Part shown: positions 25,248 to 33,686 of the stretch, one piece after another | Layout of the letters: each line of letters opens with the position of its first letter | Numbering within the stretch: the stretch's first letter is position 1 | Origin: CAZHYM01 sp964536785 | GTDB taxonomy: Bacteria; Patescibacteriota; Saccharimonadia; Saccharimonadales; Saccharimonadaceae | Length of the DNA: 51,149 nt | Assembly (NCBI GenBank): GCA_964536785.1 | Contig: CAZHYM010000002.1 | Location: 1-51,149 of the forward strand | Direction: 5' to 3' | The notes under the pieces: model-generated | Database searches by the model: none | What the model was told of the DNA's origin: nothing | What the model saw: only the letters and a program-made list of their open reading frames with translations | Made by a program: the position numbers and the translations under genes

Positions 25248-26298
25248 TTAATTCTCGCTCATAGGCCCCTAGATTATCAATTAAGTCTTGGATATCTCCA
25301 TTCATCGCTATTGGTATGTTGCTCCTGGAATAACCAATTCTATGGTCGGTAATCCGATCTTGAGGGTAGTTATAGGTGCGAATTTTTTCGCTTCGGTCCC
25401 CAGACCCGATTAAACTCCTTCTCGTAGCTTCGAGCTTAGATTGTTCCTCTTCGATTTTAATCTGCAAGAGTCGGCTTCGAAGTATACCCATCGCTTTGAT
25501 GCGATTTTTGATTTGTGATTTCTCATCTTGATTGGTGACTACTATCCCGGTTGGCAAGTGAGTTATGCGCACAGCGGAATCGGTAGTGTTAACGCTCTGG
25601 CCGCCGTGTCCTCCTGATCTATAAACATCAACCCTTAGGTCATTTGGATTAATCTCGATGTCCGTTTCTTCGGCTTCTGGAAGCACAGCTACGGTAACTG
25701 TGCTAGTGTGGATCCTGCCTTGCGATTCAGTCTGAGGGACCCTTTGGACTCGGTGAACTCCAGACTCGAATTTAAAGGTTCCATAGGGGTTAAGACCTTT
25801 TACTGAAAAAATAACTTCTTTGTACCCGCCAGTGTCATTTGAACTGTCGCTCAGGAGTTCGGTTTTATAATTATTTTGTTCGCAATACCTAAGATACATA
25901 CGATATAAATCGCTAGCGAACAGGCTAGCCTCATCGCCGCCAGCTCCAGCTCTTATCTCGATAATTGCATTTTTTTCGTCATTAGGGTCTTTAGGGGAAA
26001 GCGCAATGAACAGATCTTCATCGATTTTTTGTACTTGATCTTCTAGCTCATCTAATTCTTCTTTGACTAGTTCTAACAAGCTCTCATCTGATTCGCTTTC
26101 AAGCATTTGTTTGGCTTCATCGATTCTTTTTAGGTAAGTTTCTTTAAGCTCTAGTTTTGATATTATCTCAACTAATTCATTGAATCGACGATTGTTTTTA
26201 GCATATTCTGGATTACTGTACGAATTAGGATTAGACAAGAATAGCTCTAACCCAGCCTTTTCATCTTTGAATTTATTTATGTCTAGATTTAATTTCAT
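25222..26298 (-). CDS. prfA: Peptide chain release factor 1
   Basis: 358 residues, full length. The peptidyl-hydrolysis motif GGQ occurs in RSGGHGGQSVNTTDSAV. The codon-recognition tripeptide site of RF1 (PxT) reads PQT in RVPQTESQGR. RF1 ends translation at UAA and UAG. A TGCTATAAT 13 bases upstream gives a leader of about six bases; a second TATAAT abuts the ATG. The upstream rpmE gene is separated by a terminator. Confidence 0.96.
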   Translation of the reverse strand: MKLNLDINKFKDEKAGLELFLSNPNSYSNPEYAKNNRRFNELVEIISKLELKETYLKRIDEAKQMLESESDESLLELVKEELDELEDQVQKIDEDLFIALSPKDPNDEKNAIIEIRAGAGGDEASLFASDLYRMYLRYCEQNNYKTELLSDSSNDTGGYKEVIFSVKGLNPYGTFKFESGVHRVQRVPQTESQGRIHTSTVTVAVLPEAEETDIEINPNDLRVDVYRSGGHGGQSVNTTDSAVRITHLPTGIVVTNQDEKSQIKNRIKAMGILRSRLLQIKIEEEQSKLEATRRSLIGSGDRSEKIRTYNYPQDRITDHRIGYSRSNIPIAMNGDIQDLIDNLGAYERELNAEEIAKN

Positions 26299-26332
26299 AT
26301 TATATTTTAAGATTATAGCAAATTTAGCAAAT

Positions 26333-26371
26333 AAAAATCTTCGCTTCTATTCATAAGAAACGAAGATTCAA
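26333..26371 (-). terminator. Terminator after rpmE
   Basis: On the minus strand AATCTTCG pairs with CGAAGATT (26361-26368 with 26336-26343), with a further TTCT/AGAA pair inside and a T5 tail. Confidence 0.8.
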
Positions 26372-26378
26372 ATTACAA

Positions 26379-26720
26379 CTATTTATCGGTTTTCGGAGTA
26401 GTTTTTTTGCTGATTTTTTTAGTTTTGTCTGTCTTTTTCGCAAGTTTCTTTGCACGCTCAGCTTTATATTCTTCTGCTTTGGCAAATTTGCTCTTGAAGC
26501 GGTCTACGCGGCCTTCGATGTCAATAATTTTTTCTTCACCTGTGAAGAAGGGGTGAGAGGCGCTTGAGATGTGGACTTTTACGAGGGGGTACTCTTTGCC
26601 ATCTTCCCATTTAATGGTTTCTTCGCTAGCTACAGTGCTCTGAGTTAGGAAGCTAAAGCCGGCCGTTTCGTCGCTAAATACGACAGGTCGGTATTCTTGT
26701 GGGTGTATACTGTTTTTCAT
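26379..26720 (-). CDS. rpmE2: Ribosomal protein bL31, type B with basic tail
   Basis: 113 residues. The N terminus (MKNSIHPQEYRPVVFSD) and SSASHPFFTGEEKIIDIEGRVDRFKSKF match bL31. The zinc-binding Cys pairs of type A are missing, so it is the zinc-free type B. A Lys/Thr-rich tail of about 30 residues is added at the C terminus. TTGACA, exactly 17 bp and TAAAAT lie so close that only about two bases precede the ATG. Confidence 0.94.
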   Translation of the reverse strand: MKNSIHPQEYRPVVFSDETAGFSFLTQSTVASEETIKWEDGKEYPLVKVHISSASHPFFTGEEKIIDIEGRVDRFKSKFAKAEEYKAERAKKLAKKTDKTKKISKKTTPKTDK

Positions 26721-26729
26721 ATCCAGAGC

Positions 26730-26758
26730 ATTTTACCCCATAGAAGTAAAAATGTCAA
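26730..26758 (-). promoter_or_regulatory. rpmE promoter, near-leaderless
   Basis: Minus-strand TTGACA (26753-26758), a 17-bp spacer and TAAAAT (26730-26735), nine bases from the ATG at 26720. Confidence 0.85.
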
Positions 26759-26763
26759 AAATT

Positions 26764-26788
26764 AACACCCCAGCTAAGCTGGGGTGTT
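26764..26788 (-). terminator. Terminator of the minus-strand membrane protein gene
   Basis: An 11-bp perfect GC-rich stem (26764-26774 with 26778-26788) around a three-base loop, followed on the minus strand by AATTTTT. Confidence 0.88.
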
Positions 26789-26798
26789 GAAAGTTATT

Positions 26799-27257
26799 TC
26801 ACTGTAAGAATTCGGAAAGCATCCTCCCATAGTTCAGAGAATATTGCGCGTTTAAACTTAGCTCTCCTACGATAGACCCATCATCAAGTTCGGAAAATTG
26901 TAAAATTGTATCCGTTTGCTCAGGATCAGATTTGTATTTAAATTTGTGAAAGGTCGGGCTACTGCCGTTTATAAAATAAAATTTTATAAATTTTGTGCCG
27001 TCTATATTTACCGCATAGCTAGTTCGATTCAACTTAGCTAAATCGATTGCCGATATTATCCTGCTAGATTCGGGCTCAATAAAGCACATTAGAATCGGAG
27101 TTGTCCCGCGCTCTACAAGCTCTATGGCAAATAACTCTCCGCTGATGGATTTTTGTTTTTTTTCATCTAACGCTTTAATGTAGATTAAGTAAACAGAAAG
27201 AAAACCTAAGAGCACAATTACCCATTCCTGCCAATTTGTAATAAAGAACTGTTTCAT
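26799..27257 (-). CDS. Single-span membrane protein, unknown function
   Basis: 152 residues. A hydrophobic span at about 10-28 anchors a soluble domain of about 120 residues, predicted mixed alpha/beta. No recognised motif. GGGAGGG seven bases before the ATG is a strong ribosome site. It lies alone between terminators and promoters on the strand opposite rpsB. Confidence 0.6.
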   Translation of the reverse strand: MKQFFITNWQEWVIVLLGFLSVYLIYIKALDEKKQKSISGELFAIELVERGTTPILMCFIEPESSRIISAIDLAKLNRTSYAVNIDGTKFIKFYFINGSSPTFHKFKYKSDPEQTDTILQFSELDDGSIVGELSLNAQYSLNYGRMLSEFLQ

Positions 27258-27340
27258 AATAACCCTCCCGTTTTATGAAATATTTAGATATTATAACAGT
27301 AATCTTAGTTATCTCAAGCATAAGCCAGATAAAGGTGTTG

Positions 27341-27368
27341 TTGACAATAGAGGTGGACAGTGTATAAT
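27341..27368 (+). promoter_or_regulatory. rpsB promoter
   Basis: TTGACA (27341-27346), a 16-bp spacer and TATAAT (27363-27368), a near-consensus promoter for rpsB-tsf. Confidence 0.9.
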
Positions 27369-27396
27369 CCGTAGGGTAACAAAATTTAACGACACA

Positions 27397-27439
27397 GCTT
27401 TTAGCAAAACTTCTAATTTAAATAATAAGGGCTAAAAGC
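27397..27439 (+). promoter_or_regulatory. rpsB leader hairpin
   Basis: In the roughly 80-nt leader, GCTTTTAGC (27397-27405) pairs perfectly with GCTAAAAGC (27431-27439) around a 25-nt loop. It ends about six bases before the AAAAGGAG ribosome site, where an autoregulatory structure would sit. Confidence 0.45.
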
Positions 27440-27456
27440 GAAGCAAAAGGAGTATC

Positions 27457-28179
27457 ATGAGCAAAGTCGAAATCGACGTTAAGGCTTTATTGGAAGCTGG
27501 AGTTCATTTTGGGCATAAAACTAGCCGTTGGCATCCAAAGATGGCTAAGTATATTCATAGCAAACGCCAAGATGCACATATTATAGACCTAATGAAAACA
27601 GTTGAGGGGCTAGAAGAAGCTTTAGCTGCTGTTTCTAAGGCTGTGGCTAAGGGCGGTAAAGTATTAATTGTTGGTACTAAAAAACAAATTAAAGACGAGG
27701 TCCGTCGAGTCGCTGAAGCCACCAATCAACCTTATGTAAATGAACGATGGGTAGGTGGAACGTTGACAAATACCAAAACCATTGCTTCGCAGGTTCGCAA
27801 GTTACATAAATACGAAAAGCAAATGGCAACGGGTGAATTCGAAAAGCACTACAACAAGTTAGAGATTCAACGTTTTCAAGAAGAAATCGATGCTCTAAAT
27901 CTTAAATACGCCGGTGTGAAAAACTTAGTTTCTAAGCCAGCGATCGTCTTTGTAGTTGATGCAATGGTAGAGAAAAACGCAATCAAAGAAGCAAACAAGA
28001 TGAGCATCCCTGTGGCAGCAATTGTAGACACCAATGTTAATCCAGAGGGCATTGATTATGTTATCCCAGGAAATGATGATGCAACTAAGGGTCTGAAATT
28101 AATTTTAAGCTATCTTGAGCAAACAATTTCTGAAACCGAAGTGAAAATTGAAAAACCAATCGAGAAGGTTAAGGGGTAG
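27457..28179 (+). CDS. rpsB: Ribosomal protein uS2
   Basis: 240 residues. VDVKALLEAGVHFGHKT-like opening (here EIDVKALLEAGVHFGHKTS), NERWVGGTLTN and the tail with VDTNVNPEGIDYVIPGNDDA are diagnostic for uS2. It assembles late on the 30S head-body junction and helps S1 binding. It is followed by tsf in the usual order, one base overlapping if tsf used the GTG at 28179. Confidence 0.97.
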   Translation: MSKVEIDVKALLEAGVHFGHKTSRWHPKMAKYIHSKRQDAHIIDLMKTVEGLEEALAAVSKAVAKGGKVLIVGTKKQIKDEVRRVAEATNQPYVNERWVGGTLTNTKTIASQVRKLHKYEKQMATGEFEKHYNKLEIQRFQEEIDALNLKYAGVKNLVSKPAIVFVVDAMVEKNAIKEANKMSIPVAAIVDTNVNPEGIDYVIPGNDDATKGLKLILSYLEQTISETEVKIEKPIEKVKG

Positions 28180-28184
28180 TGACG

Positions 28185-28784
28185 ATGGCGATAACGATTG
28201 ACGATATAAAAAAATTAAAAGACCTAACCGGAGTTGGTCTAACCGACGCTAAGCAAGCGCTAGTTGAAGCTGAAGGCGATTTTGATAAGGCACTAGAGGC
28301 TATGCGAAAAAAAGGTTTGACAAAAGCTGAAAAGCGCGGCGAACGCGAAACTAGGTCAGGAATCATTTCTAGCTATGTTCACGATGGACGAATCGGAACT
28401 TTGGTTGAGCTAAATTGCGAAACAGATTTTGTTGCAAAGACAGATGAGTTTAAAGATTTAGCATATGAGATTGCGTTGCAAGTGGCAGCGATGAATCCGG
28501 TTTACGCTAATATTAGTGATATTCCCGGCGACGAGATAGATCGAGTAAAACAAGAATTTATTTCAGCTGATGCACTAAAAGGTAAACCAGCAGAGATTGC
28601 CGAAAAAATCGTTACTGGACAAATGGATAAGTACTTTGCTGAAAAGACTTTAGTTAAGCAGGCTTACTTTAAGGATGATTCTAAAACGATAGAGGATCTA
28701 ATTAAGGAAAAGATTGCTAAGTTAGGCGAGAATATTAATATTAAGCGAATTGTGCGAATCGAAGTCGGTTTAGATAATGAATAG
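28185..28784 (+). CDS. tsf: Elongation factor Ts, short form
   Basis: 199 residues from ATG 28185. The N-terminal UBA-like helix (LKDLTGVGLTDAKQALVEA) and TDFVAK motif that displaces GDP from EF-Tu are intact. Its core is short compared with E. coli (283), similar to Thermus-type EF-Ts. An in-frame GTG at 28179 overlaps the rpsB stop; GGGG about ten bases upstream fits the ATG better. pyrH, usually next, is absent. Confidence 0.95.
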   Translation: MAITIDDIKKLKDLTGVGLTDAKQALVEAEGDFDKALEAMRKKGLTKAEKRGERETRSGIISSYVHDGRIGTLVELNCETDFVAKTDEFKDLAYEIALQVAAMNPVYANISDIPGDEIDRVKQEFISADALKGKPAEIAEKIVTGQMDKYFAEKTLVKQAYFKDDSKTIEDLIKEKIAKLGENINIKRIVRIEVGLDNE

Positions 28785-28801
28785 AATTTAACTCTTACAA
28801 A

Positions 28802-28832
28802 CTAAATCGTCCGTTTTGCACGGACGATTTAG
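28802..28832. terminator. Hairpin terminator between tsf and a convergent gene
   Basis: A 12-bp perfect stem (28802-28813 with 28821-28832) with a seven-base loop and a short CTTTT tail on the plus strand. Confidence 0.7.
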
Positions 28833-28847
28833 CTTTTAGAGACTGTA

Positions 28848-29210
28848 CTATTTTACGGTTTTTAGAATTTTATTCTTTAACTTCTTATCTAACTCGGAAA
28901 GGCTAGCAATCTTTTCGATTTTTTTCGTACCCAATACGGTTTCAGCCTCTTCGCCGAATTTAATTGATGTTAGCTTTTCCCAGGTATTGTCAGAATAGCC
29001 GAGCAGCATGTTGTCCTCTTCGTAATTAACTCCGCGGAAAAAGCCCTTTTGGGTAGGCATTTGCAATTTAGTTACTGGGATTTTTGAATTTTTAGTTTTG
29101 CCTTTTAGCTGGTTTAAGACGATGATTTTTATTTCACTTGACTCGGGCATTACTATTTCAATGCTTTTTGAATCGTATGTAAGAAAGTTTTTGTTTTTAT
29201 TTATTTTCAT
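28848..29210 (-). CDS. Small hypothetical protein
   Basis: 120 residues from the ATG at 29210, Lys-rich, with no signal, membrane span or known motif. The middle (MPTQKGFFRGVNYEEDNMLL) and helical tail are all that stand out. The upstream ATG at 29246 is rejected because the promoter (TTGACA, 17 bp, TATTAT) lies between; that promoter puts +1 at the ATG of 29210. Function unknown. Confidence 0.6.
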   Translation of the reverse strand: MKINKNKNFLTYDSKSIEIVMPESSEIKIIVLNQLKGKTKNSKIPVTKLQMPTQKGFFRGVNYEEDNMLLGYSDNTWEKLTSIKFGEEAETVLGTKKIEKIASLSELDKKLKNKILKTVK

Positions 29211-29217
29211 ATTTATA

Positions 29218-29246
29218 ATAATAGCACTTATGTTAATAATTGTCAA
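29218..29246 (-). promoter_or_regulatory. Consensus promoter with leaderless start
   Basis: Minus-strand TTGACA (29241-29246), exactly 17 bp, TATTAT (29218-29223), then seven bases to the ATG at 29210. This is the clearest leaderless case in the window. Confidence 0.85.
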
Positions 29247-29332
29247 GTACTACAACATCAAATATCGAAAATAAACATCGGGGTAAGACGCTAAAATTTG
29301 CTATAATTAATCTATAAATAACGAGGTAAGAA

Positions 29333-29887
29333 ATGTTTGATTTTAAAAAATGCCAAACCGAGATGGAACAGATCGTTGATTTTTTTAATCAGAAAATGAA
29401 CTCAATCAGAGCTGGTAGGGCTCATCCCTCGATGCTAGACAATGTTAAAGTTGAGGCTTATGGCAATTTGATGCCATTAAATCAAGTTGCAAATATATTA
29501 ATTGCAGATGCCCAATCATTGGTAATCACCCCCTTTGATCCTAGCACCGTCAAAGCAATTGCTTCAGCCATACGAAATGATCAATCCTTGGGATTCAACC
29601 CCAGCGATGATGGTCGGGTTGTGCGCGTACCTATTCCGCCACTAACAGAAGAGCGACGTCGAGAGATAGTTAAACAGACTCACGAAAAAGTTGAAGAGGC
29701 TAAAATATCGATTAGAAATGCTCGTCAGGATAGCATAAAAGAAGTTAAAAGATTGAAAGATGCAAAATCTATATCTGAAGATGATGAGAAGCGATATGAA
29801 AAAGATATCCAAGATTTAGTAAATCGAACTAATGAGAAAATCGAAGAAATATTCAAATTGAAGGAAAAGGAATTGATGACCGTCTAG
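29333..29887 (+). CDS. frr: Ribosome recycling factor
   Basis: 184 residues. MNSIRAGRAHPSML near the N terminus, VRVPIPPLTEERR at the hinge and the long three-helix bundle give RRF. With EF-G it splits ribosomes after release. GAGGT before the ATG is the ribosome site. It lies after tsf without pyrH. Confidence 0.97.
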   Translation: MFDFKKCQTEMEQIVDFFNQKMNSIRAGRAHPSMLDNVKVEAYGNLMPLNQVANILIADAQSLVITPFDPSTVKAIASAIRNDQSLGFNPSDDGRVVRVPIPPLTEERRREIVKQTHEKVEEAKISIRNARQDSIKEVKRLKDAKSISEDDEKRYEKDIQDLVNRTNEKIEEIFKLKEKELMTV

Positions 29888-29903
29888 GTCAAATAAATAT
29901 ATC

Positions 29904-31046
29904 ATGACAGTTTTGGGGATTATAGTTGGATTGCTATCGCTGACATTTTTAGTGGCAATACATGAATTCGGCCATGCTTTTTTGGCGATCAAATCTGGCG
30001 TTAAAGTAAGAGAATATGCCTTAGGCTTCCCTCCTAATTTATTTACGTATAAGATGAAATCTGGCATAAAATTTATGCTGAATGCATTGCCAATCGGTGG
30101 ATACGTAAAGCTAAAGGGAGAATTTGACGCTGCTGACAAACCAGGTGATTACGGAAGTGCAACTTATCTTCAAAAAACTATGATTCTTTTCGCTGGCGTA
30201 CTCATGAATTTTCTATTTGCAGCACTTGTTTTTATGGTTCTGTCTTGGTTTGGTTTGCCAAAGATAATCAACAATCAGTTTGTTATGCCAAATGACAACG
30301 AGATAATATCAGAACCAGTTAGCGTTGCCTTCGTAGTGGATAATTCACCAGCTGATAAAGCTGGCATTATGGAGGGCGACAGGATAATTTCATTAGCTGA
30401 TGAAAAAGTTGTTTTAAGTAGCGATTTGCCAAAATTGACAAAAAAATATCAAGGCCAAAATGTTAAGCTTATTTTAGAGAATCGAGCAGGGGCTACTATA
30501 ACTAAATATGTTCAGTTGCGTGATCAACAAAATGCAAATGGGCTTCTCGGCGTAGCCCCTGCCCAAGAAATTTACATTAAAGCCACTTGGAGTTCACCGG
30601 TTGTTGGAGTGGTAACTGCCGGTCAGCTTGCCTATGAAACCCTATCGGGCATGGGTAAAATGCTGTCTGACTTAGGGAGCGGCCTGTTATCAAAATTTAG
30701 CTCTGATGACGGCATCCGTCGGGACGGCGAGGCTAAAATAGCCTCAGTTGGTGCTTCTGTGGCTGGCCCGATTGGTGTTTTAGGAGTGATATTCCCAAAT
30801 CTTCTCTCAACTGACTTAAGAACATTTGCCTTTGTCGTGGCCATACTCTCGATAACTTTAGCCGTAATTAATTCATTGCCGATTCCTGCGCTAGACGGTG
30901 GTAGGTGGTTTGTCACTACAGTTTTTAAAGTTTTGAAGAAGCCATTAGGCAAGGACATTGAGGAAAAAATTCATGGCACGGGGATGATGTTATTATTAAT
31001 ACTAATGGTTGTTATGCTGGTGAGCGATGTTGCAAAATTATTTTAA
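29904..31046 (+). CDS. rseP: Site-2 protease RseP
   Basis: 380 residues. HEFGH (20-24) in the first membrane span and LPIPALDGGRW near 330 form the zinc site of S2P proteases. One PDZ domain lies between (about 115-205), with three or four spans in total. It cleaves membrane-embedded substrates such as anti-sigma factors or signal-peptide remnants. There is no clear Shine-Dalgarno; it begins 17 bases after frr. The gene overlaps the next one by 20 bases. Confidence 0.93.
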   Translation: MTVLGIIVGLLSLTFLVAIHEFGHAFLAIKSGVKVREYALGFPPNLFTYKMKSGIKFMLNALPIGGYVKLKGEFDAADKPGDYGSATYLQKTMILFAGVLMNFLFAALVFMVLSWFGLPKIINNQFVMPNDNEIISEPVSVAFVVDNSPADKAGIMEGDRIISLADEKVVLSSDLPKLTKKYQGQNVKLILENRAGATITKYVQLRDQQNANGLLGVAPAQEIYIKATWSSPVVGVVTAGQLAYETLSGMGKMLSDLGSGLLSKFSSDDGIRRDGEAKIASVGASVAGPIGVLGVIFPNLLSTDLRTFAFVVAILSITLAVINSLPIPALDGGRWFVTTVFKVLKKPLGKDIEEKIHGTGMMLLLILMVVMLVSDVAKLF

Positions 31047-31794
31047 CCAAAAGAATAAGCCAACTGCTCAGGTTGCTAGTATCGTAACTATAATTGCTTG
31101 GTTCGGAATTGCGCTTTTTCTAGCTATTTTTCTCTTAACTAATTTCCTATCCATTAGTTTTGTCTCTGACTTATTTAATCGATTAGTACCTAGTGATTTT
31201 GTTTATGGCTTGATGATTATGGTCGCAACGTGGATCCTTAGTTTAGCGATATACGTATATCTCCCAACTGTAATGGACTTTGCACCCAAGTTTAAAGCGT
31301 TAATGGCTACTTCTTGGGGTGAAGTTGGTATTAAATCTTGGCCTAAGTGGAGAGACATATTCTGGCCAATAAGCGGTTTTATAGTTTACATGATTTTAAC
31401 TATAGGTTTGTCGCAACTTGCTGATAAGGTTATCCCTTGGTACGATTTGTATCAAAAGCAAGATTTAGGTTTTGACATCTCGCTTGCTACAACCATCCTT
31501 GATCGATTTGCACTGTTTCTTATGCTTGTAATTTTGGCGCCAGTCGCAGAAGAAGTTATGTTTAGGGGTGTAATCTATGGAAAGTTGAGAAAAGTTTCGA
31601 CAGCTGTAGTTTCTACATTATTAGTTAGCCTAGTGTTTGGGTTAGCTCATATGTCCTGGAATGTTGGAGTTGACACCTTTGCTTTATCTATAGTATTGTG
31701 CATCATGAGAGAAGCGAGCGAAAGTATTTATCCGGCCATTGTTTTGCACGTTATTAAAAACAGCATTGCTTTGGTGGCATTATTTTATATTTAA
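31027..31794 (+). CDS. CPBP-family intramembrane protease
   Basis: 255 residues with about six membrane spans. Motif 1 is EEVMFRG (EExxxR) after APVA, motif 2 FGLAHMSW (FxxxH), and a later conserved His is in IVLHVIKNS. This is the Rce1/CAAX-type (Abi) family, which in bacteria processes peptides or modifies proteins. It overlaps rseP by 20 bases, so two intramembrane proteases are co-expressed. Natural substrate unknown. Confidence 0.85.
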   Translation: MLQNYFNQKNKPTAQVASIVTIIAWFGIALFLAIFLLTNFLSISFVSDLFNRLVPSDFVYGLMIMVATWILSLAIYVYLPTVMDFAPKFKALMATSWGEVGIKSWPKWRDIFWPISGFIVYMILTIGLSQLADKVIPWYDLYQKQDLGFDISLATTILDRFALFLMLVILAPVAEEVMFRGVIYGKLRKVSTAVVSTLLVSLVFGLAHMSWNVGVDTFALSIVLCIMREASESIYPAIVLHVIKNSIALVALFYI

Positions 31795-31809
31795 CAAAAG
31801 GAGCTCAAG

Positions 31810-33045
31810 ATGAAATACACTCAACTTTTTACTAAGACGCTTAAAGAAGCCCCAGCTGATGAGGTTTCGAAAAACGCCCAACTACTTATCAGGGCTGGAT
31901 TTGTCTATAAAGAGATGGCCGGAGCTTACGCCTATCTACCTTTGGGCTTGAGGGTGGTTGAGAAAATAAAACAGATTGTACGTGAAGAAATGAGTTCCGT
32001 TGATAGCGAAGAGCTCATCATGACCGCTCTGCAACGCAAAGATATTTGGGAAATGACTGGGCGGTGGGATGATGAAACGGTTGATATCTGGTTCAAAACA
32101 GCCCTGAAGGACGGCACGCCACTTGGCCTAGGCTGGAGCCATGAAGAGCCTATTGTTGAGATGCAAAAACAGTACATCCATAGCTATAAAGATTTACCAG
32201 TTAGCTTGTATCAATTCCAAACCAAACTACGCAACGAGCTCCGAGCAAAAAGTGGCATCATGCGTGGTCGTGAGTTTGTTATGAAAGATATGTATAGCTT
32301 TCATGCAACGGCCGATGATTTAGCTAGTTACTACGACAAGGTTACCGAAGCCTACAAGAGAGTTTTTGACCGCATAGGTATCGGTAAAGACACCTATGTT
32401 ACGTTTGCAAGTGGTGGCGCTTTCACAAAGTTTAGCCATGAGTTCCAGACTATCTGTGATGCGGGCGAAGACGTCATATACTTACACCGCGAAAAAAATA
32501 TTGCCGTCAATGAAGAGGTTCTCGAAGATGCTGTCAAGGAGCTTGGTGTATCAAAAGATGAACTAGAAGCCGTTAAGACGGCCGAGGTTGGTAATATCTT
32601 TAACTTTGGCACCCAAAAAGGTGAAGAGATGGAGTTGCAGTTTACGGACGAAGATGGATCCAGAAAGCCAGTCTATCTCGGCTCTTACGGTATTGGTGTT
32701 ACGCGCCTGATGGGTGTTGTTGCCGAGAAATCATCAGACGACAAGGGTCTGATTTGGCCAGAACAAATTGCTCCTTTTAAAGCCTGCTTGATTGGGATAG
32801 GGGAAATGGGAGAGGAATTAGCCGAAGAGGTTTATCATGATTTTTTGAGCAAGGGTATTGAGCTATTTTACGACGACAGAGATGAGAGGGTCGGTAAAAA
32901 ATTTGCAGATGCTGAGTTAATGGGAATGCCTTATCGGCTGGCGTTAAGCGATAAACTAGGCAAAGGTAGAGTTGAGGTTATGGACAGAAAAACAGGGGAG
33001 ATTGCAATATTGACAATGTCTGAAGTCCTTGCTAAACTGTCTTAG
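31810..33045 (+). CDS. proS: Prolyl-tRNA synthetase, short form
   Basis: 411 residues. Class II core with motif 2 in KLRNELRAKSGIMRGREF, KDMYSFH, and motif 3 GSYGIGVTRLMG, then an anticodon-binding domain. The spacing between motifs 2 and 3 is too small for the INS editing domain of typical bacterial ProRS (about 570 residues), so Ala-tRNA(Pro) is probably not cleared in cis. Base composition is uneven: 32101-32160 holds 36 G/C of 60, against 27 of 60 at 32881-32940. Synonymous choice in the middle differs from the neighbours. AAAAGGAG precedes the ATG. Confidence 0.93.
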   Translation: MKYTQLFTKTLKEAPADEVSKNAQLLIRAGFVYKEMAGAYAYLPLGLRVVEKIKQIVREEMSSVDSEELIMTALQRKDIWEMTGRWDDETVDIWFKTALKDGTPLGLGWSHEEPIVEMQKQYIHSYKDLPVSLYQFQTKLRNELRAKSGIMRGREFVMKDMYSFHATADDLASYYDKVTEAYKRVFDRIGIGKDTYVTFASGGAFTKFSHEFQTICDAGEDVIYLHREKNIAVNEEVLEDAVKELGVSKDELEAVKTAEVGNIFNFGTQKGEEMELQFTDEDGSRKPVYLGSYGIGVTRLMGVVAEKSSDDKGLIWPEQIAPFKACLIGIGEMGEELAEEVYHDFLSKGIELFYDDRDERVGKKFADAELMGMPYRLALSDKLGKGRVEVMDRKTGEIAILTMSEVLAKLS

Positions 33046-33147
33046 ATTGACAATTTAGAGGTTTTTATCTGAGCAATAGCTCAATTTAATTTAGTCAAAA
33101 AGCGTATGGCGTCAATCAATTAAAATAAGAATTTTAAGAAGGAAATT

Positions 33148-33606
33148 ATGATAAAAAAAGTTTTTCATTTGACTGAAGACGGATTAAACGAACTTGGCGC
33201 AGAGCTTGAAATGCTTAAATCTCAGAGGGGTGAAATTGCTGACAAAATAGCCGCAGCTCGTGATTTTGGCGATTTGAGTGAAAATGCTGAGTATGATGCT
33301 GCTCGAACCGAGCAGAGCCTGGTTGAGACAAGAATTGTAGAGATAGAAGACATTCTGATGAACGCCTCAATTATTAATCCTGCAAGTTCAAATAAGGTTC
33401 AAATTGGTAGTTGTATTACCTTGAAGGCTGGCGCAAAAACTAAGAAATTTTATTTGGTTGGCCCGGTTGAAGCAAATCCGCTCGAAGGAAAGATTAGCAA
33501 TGAATCTCCGATGGGCGCTTCTATGATGGGTAAAAAAGTTGGTGAAACTTTTGAGGTCAAAACTCCAAAAGGCAAGATTGAATATAAAATTGAAGCAATC
33601 AGCTAA
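33148..33606 (+). CDS. greA: Transcript cleavage factor GreA
   Basis: 152 residues. The N-terminal coiled coil has the conserved DFGDLSENAEYDAAR at its tip, with the acidic residues that coordinate Mg in the RNA polymerase channel. The FKBP-like C-terminal domain ends GKIEYKIEAI. It rescues backtracked polymerase. AAGAAGGAAA directly before the ATG. A hairpin TGAGC-AATA-GCTCA (33071-33084) lies in the gap after proS. Confidence 0.96.
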   Translation: MIKKVFHLTEDGLNELGAELEMLKSQRGEIADKIAAARDFGDLSENAEYDAARTEQSLVETRIVEIEDILMNASIINPASSNKVQIGSCITLKAGAKTKKFYLVGPVEANPLEGKISNESPMGASMMGKKVGETFEVKTPKGKIEYKIEAIS

Positions 33607-33627
33607 AAATATTAATTTGATTTGGCT

Positions 33628-33657
33628 ATAGCGTCGAACTTTCGGCGCTATTTTGTT
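33628..33657 (+). terminator. Terminator after greA
   Basis: ATAGCG (33628-33633) pairs with CGCTAT (33646-33651), inner CGAA with TTCG, then TTTTGTTT. Confidence 0.8.
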
Positions 33658-33673
33658 TATCTATAATTTTTTA

Positions 33674-33679
33674 TATAAT
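33674..33679 (+). promoter_or_regulatory. -10 of lysS, leaderless arrangement
   Basis: TATAAT ends seven bases before the ATG at 33687. A T-rich -35 region (TTTTGT) overlaps the greA terminator tail. Confidence 0.6.
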
Positions 33680-33686
33680 GACTGTC

